Notes under the pieces: model-generated
The model's input: the letters and a program-made list of their open reading frames with translations, nothing else
Databases searched by the model: none
What the model was told of the DNA's origin: nothing
Shown: positions 33,447 through 41,454 of the stretch, piece by piece
How positions within the stretch are numbered: position 1 is the stretch's first letter
Layout: each line of letters opens with the position of its first letter
Made by a program: the position numbers and the translations under genes
NCBI GenBank assembly: GCA_964497585.1
Contig: CAZCDS010000016.1
Coordinates: forward strand, 1-64,000
DNA from: CAZCDS01 sp964497585
GTDB lineage: Bacteria > Desulfobacterota > Desulfomonilia > Desulfomonilales > Desulfomonilaceae
Direction: 5' to 3'
Length of the DNA stretch: 64,000 bases

Positions 33447-33800
33447 ATGAAACCAGTTCTCAGCCGAACTGTCCAAGTTTTACAGGTTGTCGTTCTCTCT
33501 GCAATTCTGGCCTCCATAGGCTTACTCCTAGGCGAGAAAGGGCTTTCCCAGAAGCACAAGCTCCTGGAAAAAAGGGTTTATCTCGAAAAGGAACACCAGC
33601 ATTTGCTGAGGGAAATCACATCCCTGGAACGAAAAGTGACTCTACTCCGGACCGATCCTGCCACCCTTGAGAAGTCGGCCAAATGCAAACTCGGCATGGC
33701 GAGGCGAGACGAAACCGTCTACCTTTTCACATCGGGAAATCAGTCTCAAGGAACGGGAGGGAGACAGAATAGTTTAACCAAAAGGAGTAACAGGCCATAA
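33447..33800 (+). CDS. FtsB/DivIC-like septum formation protein
   Basis: 117 aa. One N-terminal membrane span (VLQVVVLSAILASIGLLLG) is followed by a coiled coil of about 40 residues and then the family-like tail DPATLEKSAKCKLGMARRDE with ETVYLF. This layout is that of FtsB/DivIC, small single-span divisome proteins that complex with FtsL and FtsQ. A weak or divergent member is likely, hence no gene symbol. It precedes pilM, which has its own promoter. Confidence 0.7.
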   Translation: MKPVLSRTVQVLQVVVLSAILASIGLLLGEKGLSQKHKLLEKRVYLEKEHQHLLREITSLERKVTLLRTDPATLEKSAKCKLGMARRDETVYLFTSGNQSQGTGGRQNSLTKRSNRP

Positions 33801-33813
33801 TTGATCATTTTTA

Positions 33814-33842
33814 TTGACAATTGATCGATTTTTCTTTATTCT
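33814..33842 (+). promoter_or_regulatory. sigma-70 type promoter of the pilMNOP operon
   Basis: TTGACA (33814-33819), 17-nt spacer, TATTCT (33837-33842). The AT-rich stretch around it contains two near-identical copies of AATTGATC followed by a T run (starting near 33799 and 33819), 20 bp apart, which could be an operator. pilM starts about 50 bp downstream. Confidence 0.6.
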
Positions 33843-33891
33843 GACAGCGTCAGGAACGGCCAGACTAACGGCCTTCGGAAGGTGAAGTGAG

Positions 33892-34947
33892 ATGGGAGTT
33901 GCAAAAATTGTCGGCCTCGATGTTGGCTCCAGTTCCGTCAAAATGGTCGAGGTAGACCGCTCGAAAAGGGGCTTCGAACTGGTTTTCGCTGGTTTGTCCT
34001 CGCTTCCGGATGGGGCCGTGGTGGAGAAATCCATCAAGCGGGCCGATGCCGTAGGCATGGCGGTGAGCGCCCTCCACAAGGTCTCCAAGAGCAAGACCAA
34101 AAGCGTGGCCACCTCACTTGCCGGCAAATCGGTGATCATCAAGCAGGTCACTATGGCCTCCATGACGGACGCTCAACTTGAGAAGCAGATCCGCATGGAG
34201 GCCGAGCCGTACATTCCCTTCGACATCAAAGACGTGAATCTCGACTTTTTCATAATGGGGGACCGCCCGGAAAAAGAGGGCACCATGGAGGTAGTCCTGG
34301 TTGCCGCGAAGAAGGATTACATGGAAGAGTATCTTGGACTCGTCTCTTCCCAGGGCCTTTCTCCGATTGTTGTAGACGTGGATCCCTTCGCGCTGGAGGT
34401 GATGCACGAGTTCTGTTACCCGAATATTCAGGAAGAGGTGGTAGCCCTCGTAAACGTGGGCGCAAGCACAATCAACGTAAATATCCTCAAGTCCGGGGCG
34501 TCCCAATATACGCGTGACTTGCCCCTTGGTGGTGATACCATAACCCGTGAGATCATGCGTTTTTTTGACGTCGATTATGAGCGGGCGGAAAATATCAAGC
34601 GCGGCGCTAATCTTGACGACGTAAATCCACGAAATCTCAGGAAGATATTTCAGAGATCCGCGGATTACTTCGTTTCGGAATTGCAGAAGATCCTCGATTT
34701 CTTTTCCACCAATGTTTCCTATGATCCCATCCAGAAAATCTTCCTCTCCGGCGGGGCAGCTCGAACCTACGGACTTTCCTCGTCCATGGAGGCTGACCTC
34801 AATATCCCCGTGGAACTGGTGGATCCGTTCAGGAGCTTTAAGATAGACGAAAGAGTCTTTGATCTTGATTACTTAACAGGAATCGGACCGCAGATGGCCG
34901 TAGCTGTCGGTCTGGCCCTACGGGACGAGAGGGACAAGCAGGTATAA
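33892..34947 (+). CDS. pilM: Type IV pilus assembly protein PilM
   Basis: 351 aa, actin-like ATPase fold. The N-terminal phosphate-1 loop reads IVGLDVGSSSVKMVEVD, and the later nucleotide-binding glycines appear in VNVGASTINVNI and ILSGGAART-like FLSGGAARTYGLS. PilM is cytoplasmic and binds the N-terminal tail of PilN, linking the inner-membrane PilNOP complex to the motor. First gene of a tight pilMNOP operon (1-bp gap to pilN). Confidence 0.93.
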   Translation: MGVAKIVGLDVGSSSVKMVEVDRSKRGFELVFAGLSSLPDGAVVEKSIKRADAVGMAVSALHKVSKSKTKSVATSLAGKSVIIKQVTMASMTDAQLEKQIRMEAEPYIPFDIKDVNLDFFIMGDRPEKEGTMEVVLVAAKKDYMEEYLGLVSSQGLSPIVVDVDPFALEVMHEFCYPNIQEEVVALVNVGASTINVNILKSGASQYTRDLPLGGDTITREIMRFFDVDYERAENIKRGANLDDVNPRNLRKIFQRSADYFVSELQKILDFFSTNVSYDPIQKIFLSGGAARTYGLSSSMEADLNIPVELVDPFRSFKIDERVFDLDYLTGIGPQMAVAVGLALRDERDKQV

Positions 34948-34948
34948 C

Positions 34949-35533
34949 ATGGTTCGCATCAATCTTCTCCCGGTACGAGAGACGCTGCGCACACGCGAAA
35001 TCAAGTATTTTGTGGTCTTCACCGTAGCGATTTTGGCCGCCGCCGGCCTGGTTATGGGGGGGACCTATGTCTATCTGTCAGGGAAGAAGGCCGACAAGGT
35101 CTCGGAGCGCAGGACTCACGAGAAGAAACTCAGGACTCTGAAGCAAAAGAACAAGGCCATCAACAGACTCAGGGGAGAGATCACCCGCCTGGAGAGACAG
35201 GTCAATACGATCAACAGGCTCACCAAGGTGCGTGACACCCCCGCTCCATTCATGGCCGCTGTTTCCCTGGCCATTCCCGACGAGGTCTGGTTGTCGACGA
35301 TCCAGAAATCGGGGAAGTCCTTCGTGCTTGCCGGGCAAGGAGCTGACAACACGGTGGTCGTCAATTTCGTTCATAATCTACAGAAGGTGAAGAAGAATTT
35401 CGCTCCGGACGCGTGGAAGATCAGTCAGTTCGACAAGAAGAAGGAGCCCTTCTTTGGAAATGTCAAGCTCCTCCAGACGGTCGTTGGCAAGGGTGGGGGG
35501 GTCCAGTTCAAGATAGTGGGAAATCTTCGGTGA
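34949..35533 (+). CDS. pilN: Type IV pilus assembly protein PilN
   Basis: 194 aa. The cytoplasmic tail MVRINLLPVRE carries the INLLP motif that docks into PilM, followed by one membrane span (about residues 24-42), a coiled coil and a periplasmic ferredoxin-like domain. It forms the inner-membrane alignment complex with PilO. Confidence 0.92.
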   Translation: MVRINLLPVRETLRTREIKYFVVFTVAILAAAGLVMGGTYVYLSGKKADKVSERRTHEKKLRTLKQKNKAINRLRGEITRLERQVNTINRLTKVRDTPAPFMAAVSLAIPDEVWLSTIQKSGKSFVLAGQGADNTVVVNFVHNLQKVKKNFAPDAWKISQFDKKKEPFFGNVKLLQTVVGKGGGVQFKIVGNLR

Positions 35534-35543
35534 GGTCCGTGTC

Positions 35544-36221
35544 ATGACTCCACAGGATGTTTTCTTCAGACTCACCCGTCTGCAAAGAGCGGCCATTGTA
35601 GTAGCTGTGGGAGTGCTCTTGCTCGTTGCCTTCTATTTCTTCGTCGTGTCGGAGATTCGCACTGAGATCGCGGTCATCGACAAACAGATCGGCCGTTTGA
35701 AGATTCAAATCATGAACGAGGAGAAGGTCCTCGCCCAAGGCCCCAGGCTCAAGAAGAAAATCAGCGCCCTGAAGGCACGGTTGCAGAGGATGGTGTACTC
35801 GCTACCGCAAAAGCAAGAAATTGAGGGACTCCTCAAGAAAATCACTGACTTGCTCAGCGAAAGCAATCTCGTGGCAAAGAGATTCGTTCCGGGCAAAGAG
35901 CGAAAGAATATGAAACTTCAATACGCCACGATCCCCATTTCGCTCTCCGTTCGCGGCAACTACTTCAAGCAGGGAGCTTTCTTGGCTAGCCTCCGGGAAC
36001 TGCCCCGCATCGTGAACGTCCCGAGCATCACGCTGAAGAAATCTGGGAACGTGGGCGGAAAAGAAGGCCAGCTCAACAAACGGTTGGACGTGATCTCTCT
36101 TGACGGCAGCATCACCGCCGTTACGTACCGACGCTTGTCCCCGGCCGAAGTCAAGGCTTACGCGGCCAGACAGCGGAAGAAGGGTGCACATGCAAGACGG
36201 CCAAGAAGACGAAGACGTTGA
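35544..36221 (+). CDS. pilO: Type IV pilus assembly protein PilO
   Basis: 225 aa. A short cytoplasmic start, one span (about residues 14-32, AAIVVAVGVLLLVAFYFFVV), a coiled coil and then the periplasmic domain containing ISLSVRGNYFKQGAFLASL. The C-terminus is very basic (KKGAHARRPRRRRR). Starts 10 bp after pilN. Confidence 0.9.
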   Translation: MTPQDVFFRLTRLQRAAIVVAVGVLLLVAFYFFVVSEIRTEIAVIDKQIGRLKIQIMNEEKVLAQGPRLKKKISALKARLQRMVYSLPQKQEIEGLLKKITDLLSESNLVAKRFVPGKERKNMKLQYATIPISLSVRGNYFKQGAFLASLRELPRIVNVPSITLKKSGNVGGKEGQLNKRLDVISLDGSITAVTYRRLSPAEVKAYAARQRKKGAHARRPRRRRR

Positions 36222-36251
36222 GTCGACCGCGCTATTGCTAGAGGTCTCACG

Positions 36252-36992
36252 ATGAACCTACATATGAATTCATATATACCAGCCAGAATCATTCTTCTCA
36301 TACTCGCAACTGCCGCGTTCGCGATGTTGGGGGGTTGCAAGGAACTCACTACAGCCGTGGACGAGGTGCTGGGCAAGACCGGCTCGCGATTCACTCCGGT
36401 AGCGATGGCCGCTCCCGCGCCCCAGTCGCAAGACAAGGAGCTTTCCCCATCACCCGATCGAAAGAAATCGAGACCGGGAAGCGTCCGGAAACCCGCTAGC
36501 GAAGATCCCAAGGCCAAGCCGACGGCAAAGCGTGCCGCCAAAGCCGAGCCCGCGGCTTCGAGACGGCCGGCGGAACCCAAAACTCCGCCCCTTGAGATGG
36601 CTGGCAAGAAGAGGGCCCCTGGTACGCTTTCTCCAACGACCCGGGCACCCAAGAAAGAACGCGAGCTAAAAGGATTCTTTACCGTCGAACGTGATCCATT
36701 CAGACAGCCTACCGAGGTGCTCCCCAGTGACTGTCCCCCATCAGTCCCTCTGTGCCGCTTCGACCGCTCCCAATTGAAACTCGTGGGAGTGATCCAGATC
36801 GGGTCCGGCCAATTCAAGGGCATGGTGGAGGATCCGGACGGCAGGGGCTACTTCGTTTCGGTGGGCATGCAGATAGGCAATGCCACGGTAACGCAGGTTT
36901 CCAACAAGGGAGTGACACTGCGGGTGCACAAAACCCGGGAGGACGTCCTCATTCCTCTATACAAGAAGCCTAAAGAGACTGAGGAATTCTAG
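36252..36992 (+). CDS. pilP: Type IV pilus assembly lipoprotein PilP
   Basis: 246 aa. A signal peptide ends in the lipobox LGGC, so the mature protein is lipid-anchored at Cys30. A Pro/Ala/Lys-rich disordered linker (about 50-130) leads to a C-terminal PilP domain (FDRSQLKLVGVIQIG through EDVLIPLY). PilP links PilNO to the secretin PilQ, yet no pilQ follows: the next gene is convergent. Confidence 0.88.
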   Translation: MNLHMNSYIPARIILLILATAAFAMLGGCKELTTAVDEVLGKTGSRFTPVAMAAPAPQSQDKELSPSPDRKKSRPGSVRKPASEDPKAKPTAKRAAKAEPAASRRPAEPKTPPLEMAGKKRAPGTLSPTTRAPKKERELKGFFTVERDPFRQPTEVLPSDCPPSVPLCRFDRSQLKLVGVIQIGSGQFKGMVEDPDGRGYFVSVGMQIGNATVTQVSNKGVTLRVHKTREDVLIPLYKKPKETEEF

Positions 36993-37010
36993 GTCTGCCC
37001 GTCACCAGAG

Positions 37011-37187
37011 CTAACTAAAACAGCCCAGTTGACAGGAATGGATCTTTATCTTCATTTCGTCGAGGAGTCTGCCGACTTCCTTGAGCGACACACCGGTTTC
37101 CTCTGCGATCCGGAACGCGGTCGCGCACGCGATCCGCGAATTTGACTGTCTCTTCAGTATCAGATCTCGTACTTCCTGATCCTTCAA
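37011..37187 (-). CDS. Small conserved-looking protein with a CQLGCF tail
   Basis: 58 aa from TTG at 37187, with AAGGAG 7 nt upstream on the minus strand. The longer frame to 37265 adds only a basic stretch without a ribosome-binding site. The sequence forms helices resembling a helix-turn-helix: IACATAFRIAEETGVSLKEV then GRLLDEMKIKIHSCQLGCF. I recall similar small proteins with a C-terminal CQLG motif in anaerobic bacteria, function unknown; that is memory, not a search. It ends 19 bp from pilP, converging on it. Confidence 0.6.
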   Translation of the reverse strand: MKDQEVRDLILKRQSNSRIACATAFRIAEETGVSLKEVGRLLDEMKIKIHSCQLGCFS

Positions 37188-38153
37188 GTTGCAGCTCCTT
37201 CCCAGGTGATTCTGCCGGCCCAGCCGGCCTCGAGACTTTTTCTCGCGCCTATCCGCCCGACACAAACAAGTGCATGCCCAGCCAGCGTTATACTATTTCC
37301 CAAGAATAGTGTGCTAAATTCTCATCGACGTTTCACCGGGATCTTCCTGCACTAATATACGATAGGCAGTTTCCGAGGGCAAATGAGTTTTCCCTGCCAA
37401 TCCAGTAAATGACAGCCTTATCGACGACCACCGGCCAATCAGGGCGAAGCCGTGGAGGATTCGAGCACGAAGCCCGGAGCTTGGGAGTGCGATTAGGTCA
37501 CAAGGATACGAAGCTTCCCCCCGCTGGCAATCGTTTATTGTGTTGTAGACACCCTATATTCGATCGGCGAACCACACCCGGTTCCGCCCGACGTGCCCTA
37601 GCGACAAAAATGTTTGCGCTGCGGCCCTTTGATGAGCCCACTACCCTTTGGTTCCAAGGAGGGGGTGTCGGGAGTCAGTCATGAGGCGGTCTCAGTACCT
37701 ACGCGCGCATGACAATGAGCTGGCCTCTTAACGAGCACTCTCAAGCTGGGCCCTGATGCTGAGTGGCTGGCTTGAACACATCCCTCACAAGAGGAGGTAT
37801 CCCGGTATTTGAGGGCTTTCGGATTGGGTTGCCGCAGCTCTGGCGGCGCTCCGCTTTCTCTTGTTAGCAGAAGGGGCAAGGGGATTTGCCGGGAATTACA
37901 CCAGGACCGCGTGAAAAGGAGGGACGTCAGGAGAAACCCCATGAGCGACCTCTTTGAGAGCAACTCAAATGATTTCAACAGGCCCTTTGACTAATTGGGC
38001 GAGAATTGCTATTGCTGTTATGTTGACCTAAGAGCCACGGAGATCAATCGCGTGGCTCTGATTGCTTAAATCGGTGCGGAGCGCTGATCGGTCGGGAATG
38101 AATCGACCGGTGGCGGCTGGAGTAGGCATCCGCCCCATGGTTGGTGAATCCTG
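37188..38153. other. Long intergenic region without a clear gene
   Basis: 966 nt between the small minus-strand gene and the permease. No ORF here has family features. A 17-codon ORF at 37941-37994 (MSDLFESNSNDFNRPFD) has an AGGAG site 9 nt upstream, but nothing else supports it. A 9-bp hairpin, AGAGCCACG (38031-38039) with CGTGGCTCT (38051-38059), lies upstream of the permease and may terminate incoming transcription, though the T tract is poor. Confidence 0.5.
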
Positions 38154-39350
38154 ATGCTCATCGCGGATCTCATAAAAATCTCGCTTCGACAGATAGTTCG
38201 GAACTGGCGCCGATACCGTGGCGCGATGCTCGGCACGGCATTGGGCATCGCTGGCCTGATTACTGTCATGACCATAGGCGACTCGGTGGAGGATCTACTT
38301 GGCACGAACCTGGAGATTCTTGGCAGTGCAACAATCGTTAAGGCTGGATGGCATCGAAGAACGGCGATAACATGGCATAAAGGCGAGTATTTTGCAAAAG
38401 ATATCGAAGCACTCAGGAGACTGCCCGGTGTAATGGAGGTTGCACCGACCGTTTGGGGAAGAGCCTCCAAGATCGTGCATAATCGGAGAAAGAGGAACGA
38501 CGTTCAGATTGCCGGAGTTGAGCCAAACTTTTTCAGGGTTATCTATTTGCCTGTGACAGAGGGGAGGAAGTTCACCGAAGACGATGTGGAGAAAAAAAGG
38601 CAAGTCTGCATCATCGGTCAGAAAGTGCACGAAGCCCTATTCGACAAGAATGACCGTGCCGTAGGCAAAACCATCATCCTGTGGGGACTGGGATTTCAGG
38701 TGATAGGAGTCCTGGGAAAGGCCGAGAATCCCGAGTACCTGGATACGATCTTCTTTCCGCTCTCCGTAGCGAGGGCCAAGCTGCGGGGCATGCACGCCAT
38801 CCGGGATATCTACATTCGAGCAGCGGACTGGGATACCGTCCCGAAACTCTACCGGAGAGTGACGCGGCTGCTCAAGGGGAATCAACCCGGGTACGCGGAT
38901 TTCATTCGCGTGACATACTACAAGGACCGAATACAAGCGATTCAGACTATTGCCTTCGTCTTCAAGTTCTTTCTGTACTCCGCCATAGGGGTGACACTCT
39001 TCCTTGGGGGACTCGGCATCACCAACATCATGCTCGCGGTTGTGAAGGAGAGAACGACGGAAATCGGATTGCGGAAGGCCGTCGGAGCCACAGAACGGAT
39101 GATCGTGTCCCAGTTCCTTTGTGAGTCGCTGTCGGTGAGCCTCATAGGAGCCACAACAGGTATCGTGGCAGGAACAATATCGGTCTATATCCTCAAGGAC
39201 ATTCTCAGCACGGTTCCCGCCTATTACGTTTTTGTTTTCAGCCTGTTGGCCTCCTTTGCCATCGGGCTCCTGCTGGGCGTGGTCTCCGGGGTTATTCCGG
39301 CCAGGACAGCGGGAAAGCTTGATCCGGTCGACGCGATGAGATTCGAGTGA
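38154..39350 (+). CDS. FtsX/MacB-type ABC transporter permease (orphan)
   Basis: 398 aa. MacB-like layout: one N-terminal span (about residues 24-44), a large periplasmic domain (about 45-265), then three C-terminal spans. The FtsX signature region reads LGGLGITNIMLAVVKERTTE followed by IGLRKAVGA. MacB-type exporters move peptides, lipoproteins or drugs from the periplasm by mechanotransmission. No ATPase, membrane-fusion or outer-membrane partner is adjacent; the nearest ATPase is on the other strand and is of the tungstate type. Confidence 0.88.
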   Translation: MLIADLIKISLRQIVRNWRRYRGAMLGTALGIAGLITVMTIGDSVEDLLGTNLEILGSATIVKAGWHRRTAITWHKGEYFAKDIEALRRLPGVMEVAPTVWGRASKIVHNRRKRNDVQIAGVEPNFFRVIYLPVTEGRKFTEDDVEKKRQVCIIGQKVHEALFDKNDRAVGKTIILWGLGFQVIGVLGKAENPEYLDTIFFPLSVARAKLRGMHAIRDIYIRAADWDTVPKLYRRVTRLLKGNQPGYADFIRVTYYKDRIQAIQTIAFVFKFFLYSAIGVTLFLGGLGITNIMLAVVKERTTEIGLRKAVGATERMIVSQFLCESLSVSLIGATTGIVAGTISVYILKDILSTVPAYYVFVFSLLASFAIGLLLGVVSGVIPARTAGKLDPVDAMRFE

Positions 39351-39431
39351 CCGGCACTGAGCTGCATCCTTCTCGGGAACATGCTTGCCTTTCCCACTGG
39401 CTAGGGGCCAAAGTATCAGAACTCACACCTG

Positions 39432-40430
39432 TCAGGGGAGTACTGTCACAGCATTCTCATCCAGGCGCAGCCGGACTCTCTGTCCAAGCTCGAACGGCCG
39501 ACCGAGCCAGGCGCCGCCATCCACCAGTACGTGGATCTTTTCCCCGGCCGCCACTTCCACCCGGATCTTCCCGTTTTCCTCGTGCAGGCCCACAACCCGC
39601 CCAACCAACGCGTTCTGTTCGGCTCCGTCGAAATCGTCACGCAGAAGGGTAATCTTGGTTGGATCGATGCTGACGTAGCTCCCCGTGGTCGCCGCCGAAC
39701 TCAAGGGGATAACGAGCCCCCCCGTGTCGAAGTGCGCGCCATCGCCAAGGACCCTACCCTGGAAGAGGTTCTCGGACGATGAGGAGGCCGGTTTCCCATG
39801 AAAGATACTCAGGACGTGGTCGGCAAGCTTCCTGCCTTGAACGAGGTCGTGAGTGGTAAACAGAACGGTCTTGCCGTATCGCCGGTTGGCCTCGATGAAG
39901 ATCTCCTCCGTCCGCTGGACCCGTGCTCGGTCAAGGTGATTTGACGGCTCGTCAAGGAGGAGCACTTCGGGCTCAAGGACCAATGCTCGGGCGAGTGCGA
40001 CCGCCTGGGATTCACCGCCCGATAGCGACCGTGCCCGTCGCTCCTCAAACCCGGCCAGATCGACCTGTTTGAGTGCCTCAGCGGCCTTTTCCCGAGCCAG
40101 TCGTGTCGGAACGCCTCGCACTTTCAATCCCCACATGACGTTCTCAAGCACCGTGGTCCTGAACAGGTACGGCTGCTGCAGCAGGAGCCCGACTCTCCGG
40201 CGAAACGAGAGTAAGTTCCCTTTGCCGCTTTTGTCCCCGAAAAAACGAATGGTGCCTGCCTGAGGCTGAAAGATAAAAGCGAGAAGGTGCAAGAGAGTCG
40301 TCTTTCCCGATCCGTTGGGTCCCACGATAGCCACGATCTCGCCCGCCGGCACCTTCATGTCAGTCACCTCGAGCGCCGGTCCATTGCCATAAGAAAAGCT
40401 GAGATCAGTCACATGGTATGCGGGGATCAT
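39432..40430 (-). CDS. Tungstate/molybdate-type ABC transporter ATP-binding protein (TupC-like)
   Basis: 332 aa from ATG at 40430, 7 nt after GAGGA; the frame remains open another 111 codons upstream but that part overlaps the next gene and is arginine-rich nonsense. Walker A GPNGSGKT, Q loop LLLQQPYLF, signature LSGGES, Walker B VLLLDEP and H-loop TTHD are all intact. The C-terminal 100 residues look like a TOBE/MOP-type oxyanion-sensing domain. Tungstate is suggested by the AOR-family gene beyond rraA. The permease and binding protein are not in the window. Confidence 0.75.
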   Translation of the reverse strand: MIPAYHVTDLSFSYGNGPALEVTDMKVPAGEIVAIVGPNGSGKTTLLHLLAFIFQPQAGTIRFFGDKSGKGNLLSFRRRVGLLLQQPYLFRTTVLENVMWGLKVRGVPTRLAREKAAEALKQVDLAGFEERRARSLSGGESQAVALARALVLEPEVLLLDEPSNHLDRARVQRTEEIFIEANRRYGKTVLFTTHDLVQGRKLADHVLSIFHGKPASSSSENLFQGRVLGDGAHFDTGGLVIPLSSAATTGSYVSIDPTKITLLRDDFDGAEQNALVGRVVGLHEENGKIRVEVAAGEKIHVLVDGGAWLGRPFELGQRVRLRLDENAVTVLP

Positions 40431-40486
40431 ACTCTCGTCCTCAGGAATAGGAGTCCCCCTTCCCGCGCCGGCTGGATACGCGTCAG

Positions 40487-41203
40487 TTATTCTTCCAGCG
40501 CTCCTCCGATCGACCTCAAATGCTTGCGAAATGTGTAGGAGGAATCCGTTTTCCGCTTGTCGAGGTACTCCCGGAAGCGCAACTGCTGATGCAGGCTCTG
40601 TCCGGATTCGATCAGTTCGGCCTGGCGCCGCTCGGTTGCCAGGATGGTCCGTGCGGTTGAGAGGACCTCGGGCAGACCTGCAGCCTGCACAAACAGGACC
40701 CCATCGTCGTCGCCGAAGAGAACATCCTGGAGACCTACCTCCAGACTGCCGAAACGGGCGCACTCCAGCGCGTCGGGCTCGCGCACGTCAACTCGAATGG
40801 GCCCTGCCGGGCACGAGCCGTAGCTGAAAACGGGTAACCCAATCTCCACGAGTTCCGCGGTATCTCGGTGGCAACCCCAAACCGCGAGCCCGCCCAATCC
40901 GTTGATCTTCGCTTCCCGAGCAATAAGGTCACCGATACAGCCCTCGTACATCCGACCGCTGTTGTCCACGACGAGAACGTCTCCAGGAAGGGCTATCCCG
41001 AAAGCTTCCAGGAAGATGTCTACGCTGCCGTAATGCTTGACGGGAAGGGCTTGACCGACCAGCTTGGTGCCTCGCTCCAAAGGCCCTATACCGGCCGGAG
41101 CCATCCGTACCGGAAGACCGACGCGGACACACGCGTCCGCTACCAGAGGTGTTGAGAGTTCGGCGAACGCAGTCCTCAAATCTTGTGCATCCATAGCATC
41201 CAT
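40487..41203 (-). CDS. RraA-like / HMG aldolase family protein
   Basis: 238 aa from ATG 41203 (MDAMDAQDLRTAF), 7 nt after GGAG; the frame is open to 41311 without similarity. Family motifs: LPGDVLVVDNSG, then the catalytic-site pattern CIGDLIAREAKINGLGG and GCHRD, with the Arg-Asp pair kept. Members are metal-dependent aldolases/decarboxylases for hydroxy-oxo acids, or RNase E regulators. It ends 56 bp from the TupC-like gene and is divergent from the AOR gene. Confidence 0.8.
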   Translation of the reverse strand: MDAMDAQDLRTAFAELSTPLVADACVRVGLPVRMAPAGIGPLERGTKLVGQALPVKHYGSVDIFLEAFGIALPGDVLVVDNSGRMYEGCIGDLIAREAKINGLGGLAVWGCHRDTAELVEIGLPVFSYGSCPAGPIRVDVREPDALECARFGSLEVGLQDVLFGDDDGVLFVQAAGLPEVLSTARTILATERRQAELIESGQSLHQQLRFREYLDKRKTDSSYTFRKHLRSIGGALEE

Positions 41204-41373
41204 AGGCTCTCCACACTCTGCGGGGGCTTTGCTCTGCCCACGCGCGGGTTCCTTCACTGACGAAGTATGAACTGTGGACAGGCCCGGGTCAAGACGCGTC
41301 TGGCTTGTCATCCCTCACGTGCCAGCAGAAGGAGTGCGAGACCCACGGCGCGGTTTCTCCGGTGACAGTGAAA

Positions 41374-41401
41374 TTGACGTCTTCTCGATATGTAGTATCA
41401 T
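41374..41401 (+). promoter_or_regulatory. Putative promoter of the AOR-family gene
   Basis: TTGACG (41374-41379), 16-nt spacer, TATCAT (41396-41401), in the 251-bp divergent gap. The GTG start of the downstream gene is 54 bp away. By-eye match. Confidence 0.5.
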
Positions 41402-41454
41402 ATCGGAGTCTGAAATGGCCAACTGCGCGGAACATCCACGGAAGGAGAGCAATT

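Noticed and set aside
40431..40763. N-terminal extension of the TupC-like ATPase
   Set aside because: Overlaps the RraA-like gene, is arginine-rich nonsense, and a better start with GAGGA lies at 40430.
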